DNA of 47,126 nucleotides from Parcubacteria group bacterium GW2011_GWA2_48_9 (GTDB lineage: Bacteria > Patescibacteriota > Patescibacteriia > UBA10025), in NCBI GenBank assembly GCA_001003705.1, contig LCPQ01000005.1, forward strand, positions 1-47,126. Direction: 5' to 3'. Both the position numbers and the translations under genes were made by a program. Shown here piece by piece: positions 24,673 through 32,606 of the stretch. Positions within the stretch are counted from its first letter, which is position 1. Each line of letters begins with the position of its first letter. A model generated the notes under the pieces. It saw only the letters and a program-made list of their open reading frames with translations, was not told where the DNA came from and made no database searches.

Positions 24673-25602
24673 ATGCCATCACGCCTTAGACAACTCTTAA
24701 CCCAATTTCTCGAATATTTGGAGATCGAGAAAAATACCTCGCCGCTCACCGTGAGGAACTATGGATTTTATTTGGAACGATTTGTATCATGGGCGAATAT
24801 AGACCGTCCAGAAGACATCACCATGGAACAAGTCCGTCAATATCGACTCTACTTGAATCGTCTCATGAATCAGCGAAAAGAACTGGTGAAGAAAACAACC
24901 CAGAACTACCATTTGATCGCTTTACGCTCGTTCCTCAAATACCTCGCCCGCCAGGATGTGAAAACTTTATCAGCTGAGAAAATCGAGCTCGCAAAAATTC
25001 CCGAACGCCAGGTATCGTTTTTAGAGGGTGAAGATCTCGAACGTTTTCTCGAGTCGCCAATGAAGACGAAGGAGAACCCCTTGATTCAAAGCCGGGACAA
25101 AGCAATACTTGAAATGCTCTTTTCTACCGGCTTGCGGGTGTCAGAGCTTGTCTCGCTCCAGCGAGATTCGGTAAATCTCAAGAAAGATGAATTTACCGTC
25201 CGTGGCAAGGGCGGGAAATTGCGGGTCGTGTTCCTTTCAAACCAGAGCAAGTATTGGATCAAGCAGTATCTCGACGGCAGGAACGACGTTACCAAATATC
25301 TTTTTGTCAGGCATGATCGTGCGGCCGGAAATGACGACGTAAAACCGTTGTCAGCAAGGTCGGTCCAGCGGCTCGTCGAACGGTATGCGAAAATCGCAGG
25401 GATTACGAAACGCGTAACCCCCCATACGCTTCGCCACAGCTACGCTACAGACTTGCTCATAAACGGCGCAGACATTCGTTCAGTTCAATCGATGTTGGGG
25501 CACGCATCAATCACCACTACCCAGATTTACACACATATTACAAACCAGCAGTTGCGGGATGTATATAAGGCATTCCACGGTCGGCGCAGAAGAAAGGAAT
25601 AG
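24673..25602 (+). CDS. Xer-type tyrosine recombinase
   Basis: A 309-residue site-specific recombinase. The N-terminal SAM-like DNA-binding domain spans about 5-90. The catalytic residues are all present: R155 (TGLRVSEL), the KGGK lysine (about 182), H251-R254 (HTLRHS), H277 (LGHAS) and nucleophile Y286 (TTTQIYTHI). Length and motifs fit XerC/XerD/XerA, which resolve chromosome dimers at dif sites. It is followed by tRNA-Arg about 100 bp downstream, a context also seen for integrases, but the sequence looks like a housekeeping Xer. Confidence 0.9.
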   Translation: MPSRLRQLLTQFLEYLEIEKNTSPLTVRNYGFYLERFVSWANIDRPEDITMEQVRQYRLYLNRLMNQRKELVKKTTQNYHLIALRSFLKYLARQDVKTLSAEKIELAKIPERQVSFLEGEDLERFLESPMKTKENPLIQSRDKAILEMLFSTGLRVSELVSLQRDSVNLKKDEFTVRGKGGKLRVVFLSNQSKYWIKQYLDGRNDVTKYLFVRHDRAAGNDDVKPLSARSVQRLVERYAKIAGITKRVTPHTLRHSYATDLLINGADIRSVQSMLGHASITTTQIYTHITNQQLRDVYKAFHGRRRRKE

Positions 25603-25666
25603 TAGCCATGTACATAATCAACATTTTCTCATATACTCGTTCGATACATACGCCCCAATAGTTCAA

Positions 25667-25686
25667 CCCCGACGTGAAAGTCGGGG
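25667..25686. repeat. GC-rich hairpin after the recombinase gene
   Basis: CCCCGAC and GTCGGGG form a perfect 7-bp stem around GTGAAA. There is no T run, so it may be a weak terminator or a 5' processing hairpin for tRNA-Arg. Confidence 0.4.
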
Positions 25687-25705
25687 CCTGCCCACCATGA
25701 CCAGT

Positions 25706-25777
25706 GCCCTTGTAGCTCAACGGATAGAGCACCAGCCTTCTAAGCTGGCCATAGAGGTTCAATTCCTCTCGAGGGCA
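25706..25777 (+). tRNA. tRNA-Arg (anticodon TCT)
   Basis: Full cloverleaf: acceptor GCCCTTG/CGAGGGC with one G-U pair, D arm GCTC/GAGC, anticodon stem CCAGC/GCTGG with loop CTTCTAA (anticodon TCT) and T arm AGAGG-TTCAATT-CCTCT, discriminator A. No CCA is encoded. It reads AGA codons, which are used in this window. Confidence 0.95.
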
Positions 25778-25833
25778 TTGGTGATGGCGGGCGAGACTCA
25801 CAGAAATATTAACGAGCTAATAATATAATTACT

Positions 25834-26115
25834 ATGGATGAACAACCACCACTACTCAATCCGAAACCCTATAAAGTTTCAAAAACCAAAATATATTTTT
25901 GGCTTGCTATATTGGTAATAGGCTTCACTGCAGGCGTGGTGCTTTGGATACGGAATCTGTATAGTGAGAATGCAGCTGCTGAGAAGGTGCTTACAACCTA
26001 CCAGCAGGTTCAAAATGAAGTATCACGTTGCCAACAGTTGATGGCACAATCTGCGGGTGAGTTTGATCAGTATGAGTATTGTAAGAAATTGCTTGAAACG
26101 TTTTCTTCTCGATAA
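25834..26115 (+). CDS. Small single-helix membrane protein, unknown
   Basis: A 93-residue protein with a short proline-containing cytoplasmic N terminus, one membrane helix (about 22-44) and an exported helical segment with two cysteines (SRCQQL, EYCKKLL). A -10-like TAATAT/TATAAT lies 4-7 nt before the ATG, so the message may be leaderless. It is followed after 12 bp by a GIDE-domain gene on the same strand, probably one operon. Confidence 0.6.
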   Translation: MDEQPPLLNPKPYKVSKTKIYFWLAILVIGFTAGVVLWIRNLYSENAAAEKVLTTYQQVQNEVSRCQQLMAQSAGEFDQYEYCKKLLETFSSR

Positions 26116-26127
26116 ACATCATTTTTT

Positions 26128-26817
26128 ATGCTATTTCTCGGTGCCATTTTTTCCGCTCTCGGAATAACCTTATTTGTTATCGGTGAACGTTTTCGCAGCA
26201 TTCAAGCGGAAATGCGTTCAGTAAAACGCATGCTTATTCGTGAACTGCGTCCTGGGATTATCACGGAGATTTCAGGCACAGCACAGCTGGATCCTCCACT
26301 CCTGACCCCATTTAGCAATCAGCCCTGTGTATATTATGAGTACGAGGTGCAGCGTTATGAGCCAAAAGTACATGGGAAATCGGTCTGGCGCAGAGTATGG
26401 CAAGAACAAAGCGCAAAGCGTTTCCACATTTACGATGGAACTGGCGATCTTTCAGTAACACCCGTTGAAGCTTCAATAGATGTCCCGCAGGTCTATGAAA
26501 GCCTGCTACAGGCCGGGGATGTTTACTCACAGAAACCAGCTGTCAAGAAACTCGTCAACCTTATAGCTGGGTACCAGGCACGCGTTATTGAACGGGCCCT
26601 TTTAATAGGCGCATCCGTTTACGTATTCGGCTCGGTTTTTTCAAATGATGAAAAACTGTACATGATGAAGGGAAAACGGCCGCTTATCATCAGCACAAAG
26701 CCAGAGGAGTTGGTCGAACAGGAAGTAGGGAGAAAAGGAGCTTTGTTCACGTTAGGCGGTTTAATCGGTCTTTGTGGCGGCCTTGCCTTGATTGTTTTGC
26801 AGTATTTTGTATTATAA
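26128..26817 (+). CDS. GIDE-domain membrane protein
   Basis: A 229-residue protein with a membrane helix at each end (about 2-20 and 205-228) and a soluble middle that resembles the GIDE/BAM domain of mitochondrial MUL1. Family-like features are the early GTAQLDPPLLTPFSNQPCVYY-type segment (about 51-70), the paired Trp segment VWRRVWQEQ and a second strand set ending ALLIGASVYVFG. There is no RING finger, as usual for bacterial members. Function in bacteria is unknown; such genes often lie near small membrane-protein genes such as the one upstream. Confidence 0.7.
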   Translation: MLFLGAIFSALGITLFVIGERFRSIQAEMRSVKRMLIRELRPGIITEISGTAQLDPPLLTPFSNQPCVYYEYEVQRYEPKVHGKSVWRRVWQEQSAKRFHIYDGTGDLSVTPVEASIDVPQVYESLLQAGDVYSQKPAVKKLVNLIAGYQARVIERALLIGASVYVFGSVFSNDEKLYMMKGKRPLIISTKPEELVEQEVGRKGALFTLGGLIGLCGGLALIVLQYFVL

Positions 26818-26857
26818 GAAGTCGGTTTCATAGGTTAGTCATGAAGCCGTACCCATG

Positions 26858-26912
26858 GTGGCTATAGCCTGCCTCGCCGGCAGGCGGGCACAGTGGTTAG
26901 TGCATCGGTCTG
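26858..26912 (+). pseudogene. Broken tRNA-His copy, split by a GC-rich palindrome
   Basis: GTGGCTATAG (26858-26867) and CACAGTGGTTAGTGCATCGG plus TCTG (26889-26912) are identical to the first 34 nt of the intact tRNA-His gene at 26971. A 21-bp palindromic insert separates them exactly, and the copy stops in the anticodon loop, where other GC-rich sequence begins. It cannot give a functional tRNA. Confidence 0.85.
26868..26888. repeat. GC-rich palindromic element inside the tRNA-His fragment
   Basis: CCTGCC and GGCAGG flank TCGCC, followed by CGGG. Its boundaries are defined by the intact tRNA-His copy, which lacks it. Similar CCTGCC/GGCAGG and GGCGGG/CCCGCC sequences occur at 27092-27111. 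Confidence 0.7.
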
Positions 26913-26969
26913 CCCGCCCCGCTCGCCAAAGCCTCATAGGACAAGTTAATATCCCAAGGGATTTACGGG

Positions 26970-27042
26970 GGTGGCTATAGCACAGTGGTTAGTGCATCGG
27001 TCTGTGGCACCGATGACGAGGGTTCGAATCCCTCTAGCCACC
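26970..27042 (+). tRNA. tRNA-His (anticodon GTG)
   Basis: Acceptor GTGGCTA/TAGCCAC, D arm GCAC/GTGC, anticodon stem TCGGT/ACCGA with loop CTGTGGC (anticodon GTG at 27004-27006), T arm GAGGG-TTCGAAT-CCCTC. An extra G at 26970 (G-1) pairs with discriminator C 27042, the identity mark of tRNA-His. The CC after it is genomic; CCA is not fully encoded. Confidence 0.96.
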
Positions 27043-27078
27043 CCCGTGCATCTCTTCTTCTGGTTTTACTCTCGATGT

Positions 27079-27111
27079 GCTCGCGAGCTTTGGCGGGCCT
27101 GCCTGCCCGCC
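27079..27111. repeat. Pair of GC-rich palindromes after tRNA-His
   Basis: GCTCGCGAGC (27079-27088) is a perfect palindrome. GGCGGGC (27092-27098) and GCCCGCC (27105-27111) form a 7-bp stem around CTGCCT. The GCTTTGGCG between them recurs inverted at about 26925-26932. The rest of 27043-27245 shows no gene. Confidence 0.65.
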
Positions 27112-27233
27112 GAACTGGCAAGGCAGACGGGGTGGAGCCGCCAGTATGGGGGCAGAACCCATTAGCCACTTTCTCAGTCCTTAATTGAACCAAAACAGAT
27201 TGTCACAATAATGGCTGGTTTTTGGCATTGGAG

Positions 27234-27239
27234 TATAAT
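27234..27239 (+). promoter_or_regulatory. Consensus -10 box, leaderless arrangement
   Basis: TATAAT ends 6 nt before ATG 27246, so transcription should start at or next to the start codon. The -35 region is weak. Confidence 0.6.
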
Positions 27240-27245
27240 TACCTT

Positions 27246-28358
27246 ATGAATAATCGTCTTGGATATATACATTGGGTTGTGGTTATTCTCATTGCCGTTA
27301 TAGCCGTGGGATTGGTTGGGGTTGCGTGGTACTACAAGGACAATAAGACTGAAGAAAATACGCCAAATCTATCAGAGACAAATATTTCTATATCCAGAGG
27401 TTCGGAAAATACCAATGCTGCCATTCAAGATATTGATGATCACGGATGTGATGTTCCTCAGGGTTTTTATTGGTGCGAACTTTCTCAAACGTGTATTGAT
27501 CATGCAGTAGAAGATTGCGTTATTACCACATCAAACGCGAGTGTTGCAAGCGCGTTAAATGATGCAGTAATTCCTCTGGAGCCCATCACTGACTCTCACC
27601 CCATTTCTTATATCGGTGATTTTAATATTCCCACGAGCTGGAAAGAATATACTGATGACATATCCGGATTCACTTTCCGATACCCTCCCGACTGGAGTGT
27701 CTTAGAACCTTCATCAGAAGAAATAGGATTGCAGATCGCACCACCAAATGTATCAGAGCGTGAAGATAGCTTGCGCAATAACCTTCAAATATTAACAGTG
27801 GACGGTGGTTATGCAAAAGATGATTTATCTAACATTGAAACTCTCGTCATTAATGGAAACTATGCTCAAGTGGCAACATACGTAAACCAGGGCGGCACGA
27901 CTGAACTACATACCTATGTTCCGAATGGTGATTCGCACTTTGTCCTCAAGTGGGCATCAGAGAAAGAAGCGCAGTATTCAGAATACCGACGCATTCGTTC
28001 AACTTTTAAGCTTGATATTAATACTGTCAGCCAGTGGCCGGTGTACGATAATAATTTCGGCATCTTTGCCCTGACGTTTCCTGAAGAATGGAAAGGGTAT
28101 TCATACAAAGACACATCAGGTGCTTACTATGAAATAACATTCGCGAAGAAAATAGTTGAAACTCAAGAAACCGTGTCTTTTATGATAGTTGAATGGGTTG
28201 GGGATAGTAGCTATTTATTCCCTGGGTATAACTGGGTAAATGGTTATATTGGCAGATTTGGCTATAGCATGAGTAACAAACCAAACGGTAGTCAAGCATT
28301 AAAGGTGTGGGAACAGATTCCAGAGATTGTCGCTTCATTAACTGGAGGAAATAATTAA
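27246..28358 (+). CDS. Membrane-anchored protein with two PsbP/DcrB-like domains
   Basis: A 370-residue protein. The N-terminal helix (WVVVILIAVIAVGLVGVAW) anchors it; the rest is outside. A Cys-containing linker (HGCDVPQGFYWCELSQTCID) is followed by two copies of a domain that opens with a (F/Y)xYPxxW pattern: FTFRYPPDWSV (about 155) and FALTFPEEWKG (about 275). This pattern is typical of PsbP/DcrB-like lipoprotein-type domains. Start at ATG 27246 is set by the consensus -10 box; an upstream TTG frame lies inside the promoter. Function unknown. Confidence 0.72.
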   Translation: MNNRLGYIHWVVVILIAVIAVGLVGVAWYYKDNKTEENTPNLSETNISISRGSENTNAAIQDIDDHGCDVPQGFYWCELSQTCIDHAVEDCVITTSNASVASALNDAVIPLEPITDSHPISYIGDFNIPTSWKEYTDDISGFTFRYPPDWSVLEPSSEEIGLQIAPPNVSEREDSLRNNLQILTVDGGYAKDDLSNIETLVINGNYAQVATYVNQGGTTELHTYVPNGDSHFVLKWASEKEAQYSEYRRIRSTFKLDINTVSQWPVYDNNFGIFALTFPEEWKGYSYKDTSGAYYEITFAKKIVETQETVSFMIVEWVGDSSYLFPGYNWVNGYIGRFGYSMSNKPNGSQALKVWEQIPEIVASLTGGNN

Positions 28359-28474
28359 GAAACAAGACCTCTCCTATACCCAAAGTTGCCTCGAGCCTAC
28401 ACCGCGTGTAACTTATTGGTCTACAAAGCAGGTTCTAAGATAAGTAGCCATCCGACCCCACTGAAGCAGGAAGA

Positions 28475-28502
28475 TTGATTTTCTTCCCGCCTTTGCTATC
28501 AT
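28475..28502 (+). promoter_or_regulatory. Promoter of the 28614 gene
   Basis: TTGATT (28475-28480), 16-nt spacer, TATCAT (28497-28502) preceded by TGC (extended -10). Expected start near 28509. Confidence 0.5.
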
Positions 28503-28511
28503 ACATGTGCC

Positions 28512-28613
28512 TTGGACACTGGGGAGCAAGGAAACGGACGGTCCCGGAAAGGGGCGTTTCCAAACAGAGAACCAGTGTCAATTACAACCGGCCTTCAATC
28601 CGGTTTATTTCAT
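28512..28613 (+). promoter_or_regulatory. Structured leader with terminator-like hairpin (riboswitch-like)
   Basis: GACACTGG (28515-28522) pairs with CCAGTGTC (28572-28579). Inside it GGAAACG (28530-28536) pairs with CGTTTCC (28555-28561), around TCCC/GGGG with a GGAAA loop. A second hairpin AACCGG/CCGGTT (28586-28591 with 28600-28605) is followed by TTATTT and ends 8 nt before the ATG. The shape, an aptamer-like closed stem followed by a hairpin plus U-rich tail, is that of a transcription-controlling leader. I do not recognise it as a known riboswitch class. Confidence 0.5.
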
Positions 28614-29825
28614 ATGAAAGCATTCTTAGAAAAATTTACCCGGCCGCCAAAAAAATCTCCGATCGGCAGCTACCGACTGGATGTCATTTCTCTGCCTGAA
28701 GAATGTGATTGGGGAAAGTATGTGCCTAAAGAGATACAGTATATTTTTAGTAACAATCCGGAGTACAAAGAAAAGATAAAAAAGATACTATCCTCGGGTA
28801 AAGCCATAGGCATCCGGACGGTCTTGCGCACTCCGGAAAACATACTCAAGGCGATCCACGCTGTCAGTGTTTATAGTCAGTCCAATTATATTGTTACCTG
28901 GCTGCCTAAACTGCTGCGCGAAAAACACCTGCCGAAAATAGAGCCTGCGGAGTACGAATTGGCAAAAACTCATCATTACGACCTCCATGAGGCAGTGCAG
29001 ACTATCGTACGGGATCGGTTACGGTTTAAGCGGGTTGTTTTGATCGATGAGGAAAATATCGGTATCAAGCCAGAGGAGCAAATGTTCATCTCGGAGCTTT
29101 CAGAGGTTATTTACCCTATCGCAATTGATTACGCCGTGTTCCGTGTAATTGCCGATAACGCCCGTGAGCGGACGAGAATCGCTCAAACCCTGATTAAAAT
29201 ACTTCTTATCGTGGGTCCAATTGCCCACGCACTAGAAAAGTACATTAGCGGTTTGGGTAAACTTTTTGCCGCTTCAGCGGACGATTTGCTCGGCGAGTCG
29301 GCAGAGCTGATGGCGCTGCGCGGCTCGGGTTTTTCCTGGAAAGTGCTAGTCCGTCGCGGCAGGATACTACTGCCAGTGTTCGCATTAGCCACTTGGGGAG
29401 CATTTTCAGTGGAGGGTCTTCTGGTGTCGGGAAAGACCATCTGGGCTGGAGTTGTATTCGGCCTTTCTGCTGTTGCCCTATCCCTGACGACAGCGATCCA
29501 ATCAATATTTATGTACCGCCACAATGCATTACGGCTCATGCAGAACGGAAAAATTCCAGAAACCTCCAGCAGACATATTTTTAAACTGGCAATAATCCAA
29601 GACTTCACCAACCCTGCCCGCCTCGGCTTATTGATCGGTTCTTCTCTATCGCCGGTGATGGGGATTATCGGAGCCTTAAGCGGACTGATGCACAATGGAT
29701 GGATTTTGGCCGCTATTGGCTCGACTGAATCAATCGTGGCGGGACTGACGGTAATTTTCGCTGACTATATCAACGAGTGGCGGTTCCGAAAAAAACTCAA
29801 CACAGCAATCAGATCAACTGGCTGA
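28614..29825 (+). CDS. Multi-helix membrane protein with soluble N-terminal domain, unknown
   Basis: A 403-residue protein when started at ATG 28614 (MKAFLEKFTRPPKKSP). An in-frame ATG at 28512 lies inside the structured leader and is rejected. Residues 1-180 are soluble and mixed alpha/beta (ISLPEECDWGKYVPKEI, VVLIDEENIGIKPEEQ). The C-terminal half has about five hydrophobic segments, including LLPVFALATWGAF, AGVVFGLSAVALSL, LLIGSSLSPVMGIIGAL and AAIGSTESIVAGLTVIF. I recognise no family. The leader suggests regulated expression, perhaps by a small molecule or ion it transports (inference). Confidence 0.65.
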   Translation: MKAFLEKFTRPPKKSPIGSYRLDVISLPEECDWGKYVPKEIQYIFSNNPEYKEKIKKILSSGKAIGIRTVLRTPENILKAIHAVSVYSQSNYIVTWLPKLLREKHLPKIEPAEYELAKTHHYDLHEAVQTIVRDRLRFKRVVLIDEENIGIKPEEQMFISELSEVIYPIAIDYAVFRVIADNARERTRIAQTLIKILLIVGPIAHALEKYISGLGKLFAASADDLLGESAELMALRGSGFSWKVLVRRGRILLPVFALATWGAFSVEGLLVSGKTIWAGVVFGLSAVALSLTTAIQSIFMYRHNALRLMQNGKIPETSSRHIFKLAIIQDFTNPARLGLLIGSSLSPVMGIIGALSGLMHNGWILAAIGSTESIVAGLTVIFADYINEWRFRKKLNTAIRSTG

Positions 29826-29914
29826 CACTCTAAAGCTTTTTGTAATACTTCTTTAGCAGCGGGTCAAATAAAAACCATACTCAGTGTTGCCACCGAAACG
29901 TACGCACTGGTTCT

Positions 29915-31693
29915 CTATAATTTACTGCCGCTCATCGATCCAGAAAAGCGTATAATGATGTTGATATACTCATCGGAGACGTCGCTGCTGCCGGAAAAGA
30001 CTCCATCGACTAGTGCTCTACCACCGGAGCAGTAGAAATCGTAGGTAACGTAGGCTGAGGCGCCACCGGAAGCCCCACTGTCCACTGGGACCGGCACGCT
30101 CATCGAGACTGTAACAGTCCCATCTGAACTAATGGGGTAAGCACTACCATTATCATCTATAAGTGCATTGTTCCTCACTGAGATGGTGTCACTCTGTTGC
30201 TGGCTGAAATTAAGCGCATCGAAGTTACTGCTGACAACAATGGTACCATCGACACTGTAGTCACCATTGAGATCACAACTCCAGCCATCGGCGTCCCCGC
30301 CATTAGTTGAACGGTTACTATCTGAGTTGGATGGCTCACTATTGGTATTAGCGTCACCATCATCATCTTTCGGCGGTTCAATCACAACCATGGGTAAAAG
30401 GTTATCTTCCGGACAACTGGGATTTCCACCAGCGTAGTAACTACCAGAGTACGTCAACATATCCCAACATTGTTGGCCATTGTTTTCATAAACGCAGGTG
30501 TAACCTGATTCGGTAGTTGGCATCCTCGTTTTCACAGTACTTGCGCCGTCGATTGTCCCACCACGTCCATGGCAATCATTCATGAAATTCTGTACGAGTG
30601 GTGGATAGGTAACATCTGGAGCTGGTTCGCCAGTGAATACGCAACCATAACACCCAAGGACGTAAGCGTTCTCATCGCTAAGCATGTCTTCCCACTGCTG
30701 CTCCCCTTCACCATCGGCAAAGGCGCTGGCAGCATCATACATATCGGTAGTCATCGTTGCCACCTCTTCGTAACAGACGCCATTGCCGCGATAATCACGA
30801 TTGCAGACTCTACGTGGTGCGTCTTCGTACGCATAAGCTGATTTTGTGAACGCACGCCCCAAGTAACCAGGATCATGGGAATGTCCGAGGCCGTCGAGCC
30901 AATGCTTTTGCAACAGCAATTTAGCTGCGATGTAACGCATCGTCTGGCGGTCATTATTTTTTACGGCAAAATCGCCTAACTGTTTCAGCTCGGCTAACTC
31001 TTTTATTGAAACGAGTAGGAGTTCACTGGCCTTACGAGAATTAATGGAGAGAGAAAACTCTCTCGGCGCTGCAGGAATAGTTTTCCAATCACTCGACTTC
31101 GAGGTGAGATCTCGGATTTGACTCGTCCATGCAATGAGCGACTTTTGGTAGTCGTCGAGCTTTCCGTTGGCGGAATAACGAACGAGCCAGTCAGTTCTGA
31201 CTCGAGCCGTACTGGCGACCCAGCTCATTGATGCGAATGAAGGCAGATCTTTGTGACTGGCCTGGATACTGTCACCAACTATTTTTGCCATCGTCGCCTC
31301 AGTAGCAGTATCCTGGAGACTGAGTAGTGACTGTTCAAAATTAATGTACGAAATAAAAAGGTAGAGGTAGTAGAGTAATCCTATGGTTAACAAAATCACG
31401 ACTATCGACGCAACCAAGCGAAAAGGGCTCCTCTTGCCATTGGGGGCGGTTTTAAAGAGTATGTCAAAAAGCCATTTCAATGCATGGACAGCGAGGATCA
31501 GGGCAAAAATTCCTGCCCCGGCAAAAAAGATCTTAACTGCCACATCCGTAGTCTGGTTTGTTTCCGCGTAGCTGTAAATTAAGACTGCCGAGAGAAAGAA
31601 CATGATGAAAAAAACAATGGAGAAGGCAATGGGGGATTTGTTGCGCGGTTTTGTCGGTTCCGGTGCTGGGTGTTGTTTACTTTGCTCTTCCAT
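29915..31693 (-). CDS. Large membrane-anchored, Cys-rich surface protein, unknown
   Basis: A 592-residue protein with three membrane helices near the N terminus (about 22-43, 51-78 and 91-116) and a ~475-residue exported part. The middle of that part is helical (about 120-330); a Cys-containing region follows (VCNRDYRGNGVCYEE, LGCYGCVF), then CWDMLTYSGSYYAGG near 400, a low-complexity Asp/Asn/Ser linker (about 445-465) and a beta-rich C-terminal domain with WSCDLNGDYSVDG. The SGSYYAGG block matches the tail of the protein at 23880-24491. No family recognised; probably a cell-surface protein. Confidence 0.7.
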   Translation of the reverse strand: MEEQSKQHPAPEPTKPRNKSPIAFSIVFFIMFFLSAVLIYSYAETNQTTDVAVKIFFAGAGIFALILAVHALKWLFDILFKTAPNGKRSPFRLVASIVVILLTIGLLYYLYLFISYINFEQSLLSLQDTATEATMAKIVGDSIQASHKDLPSFASMSWVASTARVRTDWLVRYSANGKLDDYQKSLIAWTSQIRDLTSKSSDWKTIPAAPREFSLSINSRKASELLLVSIKELAELKQLGDFAVKNNDRQTMRYIAAKLLLQKHWLDGLGHSHDPGYLGRAFTKSAYAYEDAPRRVCNRDYRGNGVCYEEVATMTTDMYDAASAFADGEGEQQWEDMLSDENAYVLGCYGCVFTGEPAPDVTYPPLVQNFMNDCHGRGGTIDGASTVKTRMPTTESGYTCVYENNGQQCWDMLTYSGSYYAGGNPSCPEDNLLPMVVIEPPKDDDGDANTNSEPSNSDSNRSTNGGDADGWSCDLNGDYSVDGTIVVSSNFDALNFSQQQSDTISVRNNALIDDNGSAYPISSDGTVTVSMSVPVPVDSGASGGASAYVTYDFYCSGGRALVDGVFSGSSDVSDEYINIIIRFSGSMSGSKL

Positions 31694-31828
31694 GGTCAGT
31701 GATTTAGTAGCTCAACCTTCTAGGTCCAGTCTACCACATACCTAGCAACATATAAAACCTTCATAGTATTAGTTAAAATTAACCTTTGCATTTGATTCTC
31801 CCACATCTCATACCCATGGGGATTTACT

Positions 31829-31856
31829 TTGACTAGTGGATTTTTTAGAGTATAAA
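31829..31856 (+). promoter_or_regulatory. Promoter of a leaderless gene
   Basis: TTGACT (31829-31834), 16-nt spacer, TATAAA (31851-31856), then 6 nt to ATG 31863. Both boxes and the spacing are good. Confidence 0.7.
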
Positions 31857-31862
31857 GAGTGT

Positions 31863-32513
31863 ATGACACATAGAAAAACCTATACCATCGTAGCTATTTC
31901 AGTCGTAATTTCAGCTCTTCTAGTATTCCTTGCATACTACATTCTCCAGAACCGAGGTGGCGCGAACTACGGTGATAATGATGAACTTGATGGATTGGTT
32001 CAAAATGCCAATTATTCTGACCCCTTTCTAACAATATATGAGCAGGCGAGTGATGTGTGTGTAAAAAGCGGCGGGACATTTGTTGGATGCCCGCATTGCC
32101 AGCCAGGACAGCGTTGCGAATGCACCCCATGCGATTGCCCAGACGGGACTTACATCGATTATGCTATAGGGTGCAGGGAGTATGTGACAGTTATTGACAG
32201 TGGAGCATACGGAGATGATGCCTTAACAGATAGTATCAATCGCGCAACAAATCAAACAGCTGAAGAGGTTGTAACGCCGATGAGTTTGTGCCGAATAACT
32301 GACGATGGCATTGATCCATGTCTTTCGAATAGTGTGTGCTTTTGGTCTCGGGAATGTCCGAGGGGAGCAGAATGCGGACCAATCACTGGAGATTCTCTCT
32401 GCCACCAAACATGCTTGATCGACGATGATTGTCCGTCAACCACGCCGAATTGCCAGGAGATAGAAATGGCTCGAGGAGATATTTTGGAGACGTATACCAT
32501 TTGCATGTCGTAA
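31863..32513 (+). CDS. Membrane-anchored Cys-rich protein, unknown
   Basis: A 216-residue protein with an N-terminal anchor helix (TIVAISVVISALLVFLAYYIL, about 7-27) and an exported part with about 20 cysteines in two clusters: CPHCQPGQRCECTPCDCPDG near 85 and a C-terminal group (CFWSRECPRGAECG, CLIDDDCPS, NCQE). The spacing suggests small disulfide knots such as EGF- or metallothionein-like modules; the first cluster could also bind metal. The start is set by the promoter 6 nt upstream. No known family. Confidence 0.7.
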   Translation: MTHRKTYTIVAISVVISALLVFLAYYILQNRGGANYGDNDELDGLVQNANYSDPFLTIYEQASDVCVKSGGTFVGCPHCQPGQRCECTPCDCPDGTYIDYAIGCREYVTVIDSGAYGDDALTDSINRATNQTAEEVVTPMSLCRITDDGIDPCLSNSVCFWSRECPRGAECGPITGDSLCHQTCLIDDDCPSTTPNCQEIEMARGDILETYTICMS

Positions 32514-32565
32514 GGTAATTATTTTTAGGTAGGCGTACGAATAGCTAGCCCGCATGTAACAAACC

Positions 32566-32593
32566 AAAAAAGACCCCCATTGCTGGAGGCCTT
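32566..32593 (-). terminator. Terminator of the RRM gene
   Basis: On the minus strand AAGGCCTCC pairs with GGGGGTCTT (9 bp with two G-U pairs) around AGCAAT and runs into a T-tract (32571-32566). It starts 14 bp after the RRM stop. Confidence 0.8.
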
Positions 32594-32606
32594 CTTTGTT
32601 TGAAGT

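Noticed and set aside
24673-27042. An integrative element bounded by xer and the tRNA genes
   Set aside because: No direct repeat of the tRNA-Arg 3' end was found, xer looks like a housekeeping type, and no phage or conjugation genes are present.
28359-28470. A tRNA-like sequence near 28420 (GGTTCTA)
   Set aside because: No acceptor or anticodon stems can be drawn around it.
28512-28613. N-terminal extension of the 28614 protein from ATG 28512
   Set aside because: The extension is encoded by paired arms of the leader hairpin and begins within a few nt of the predicted transcription start.
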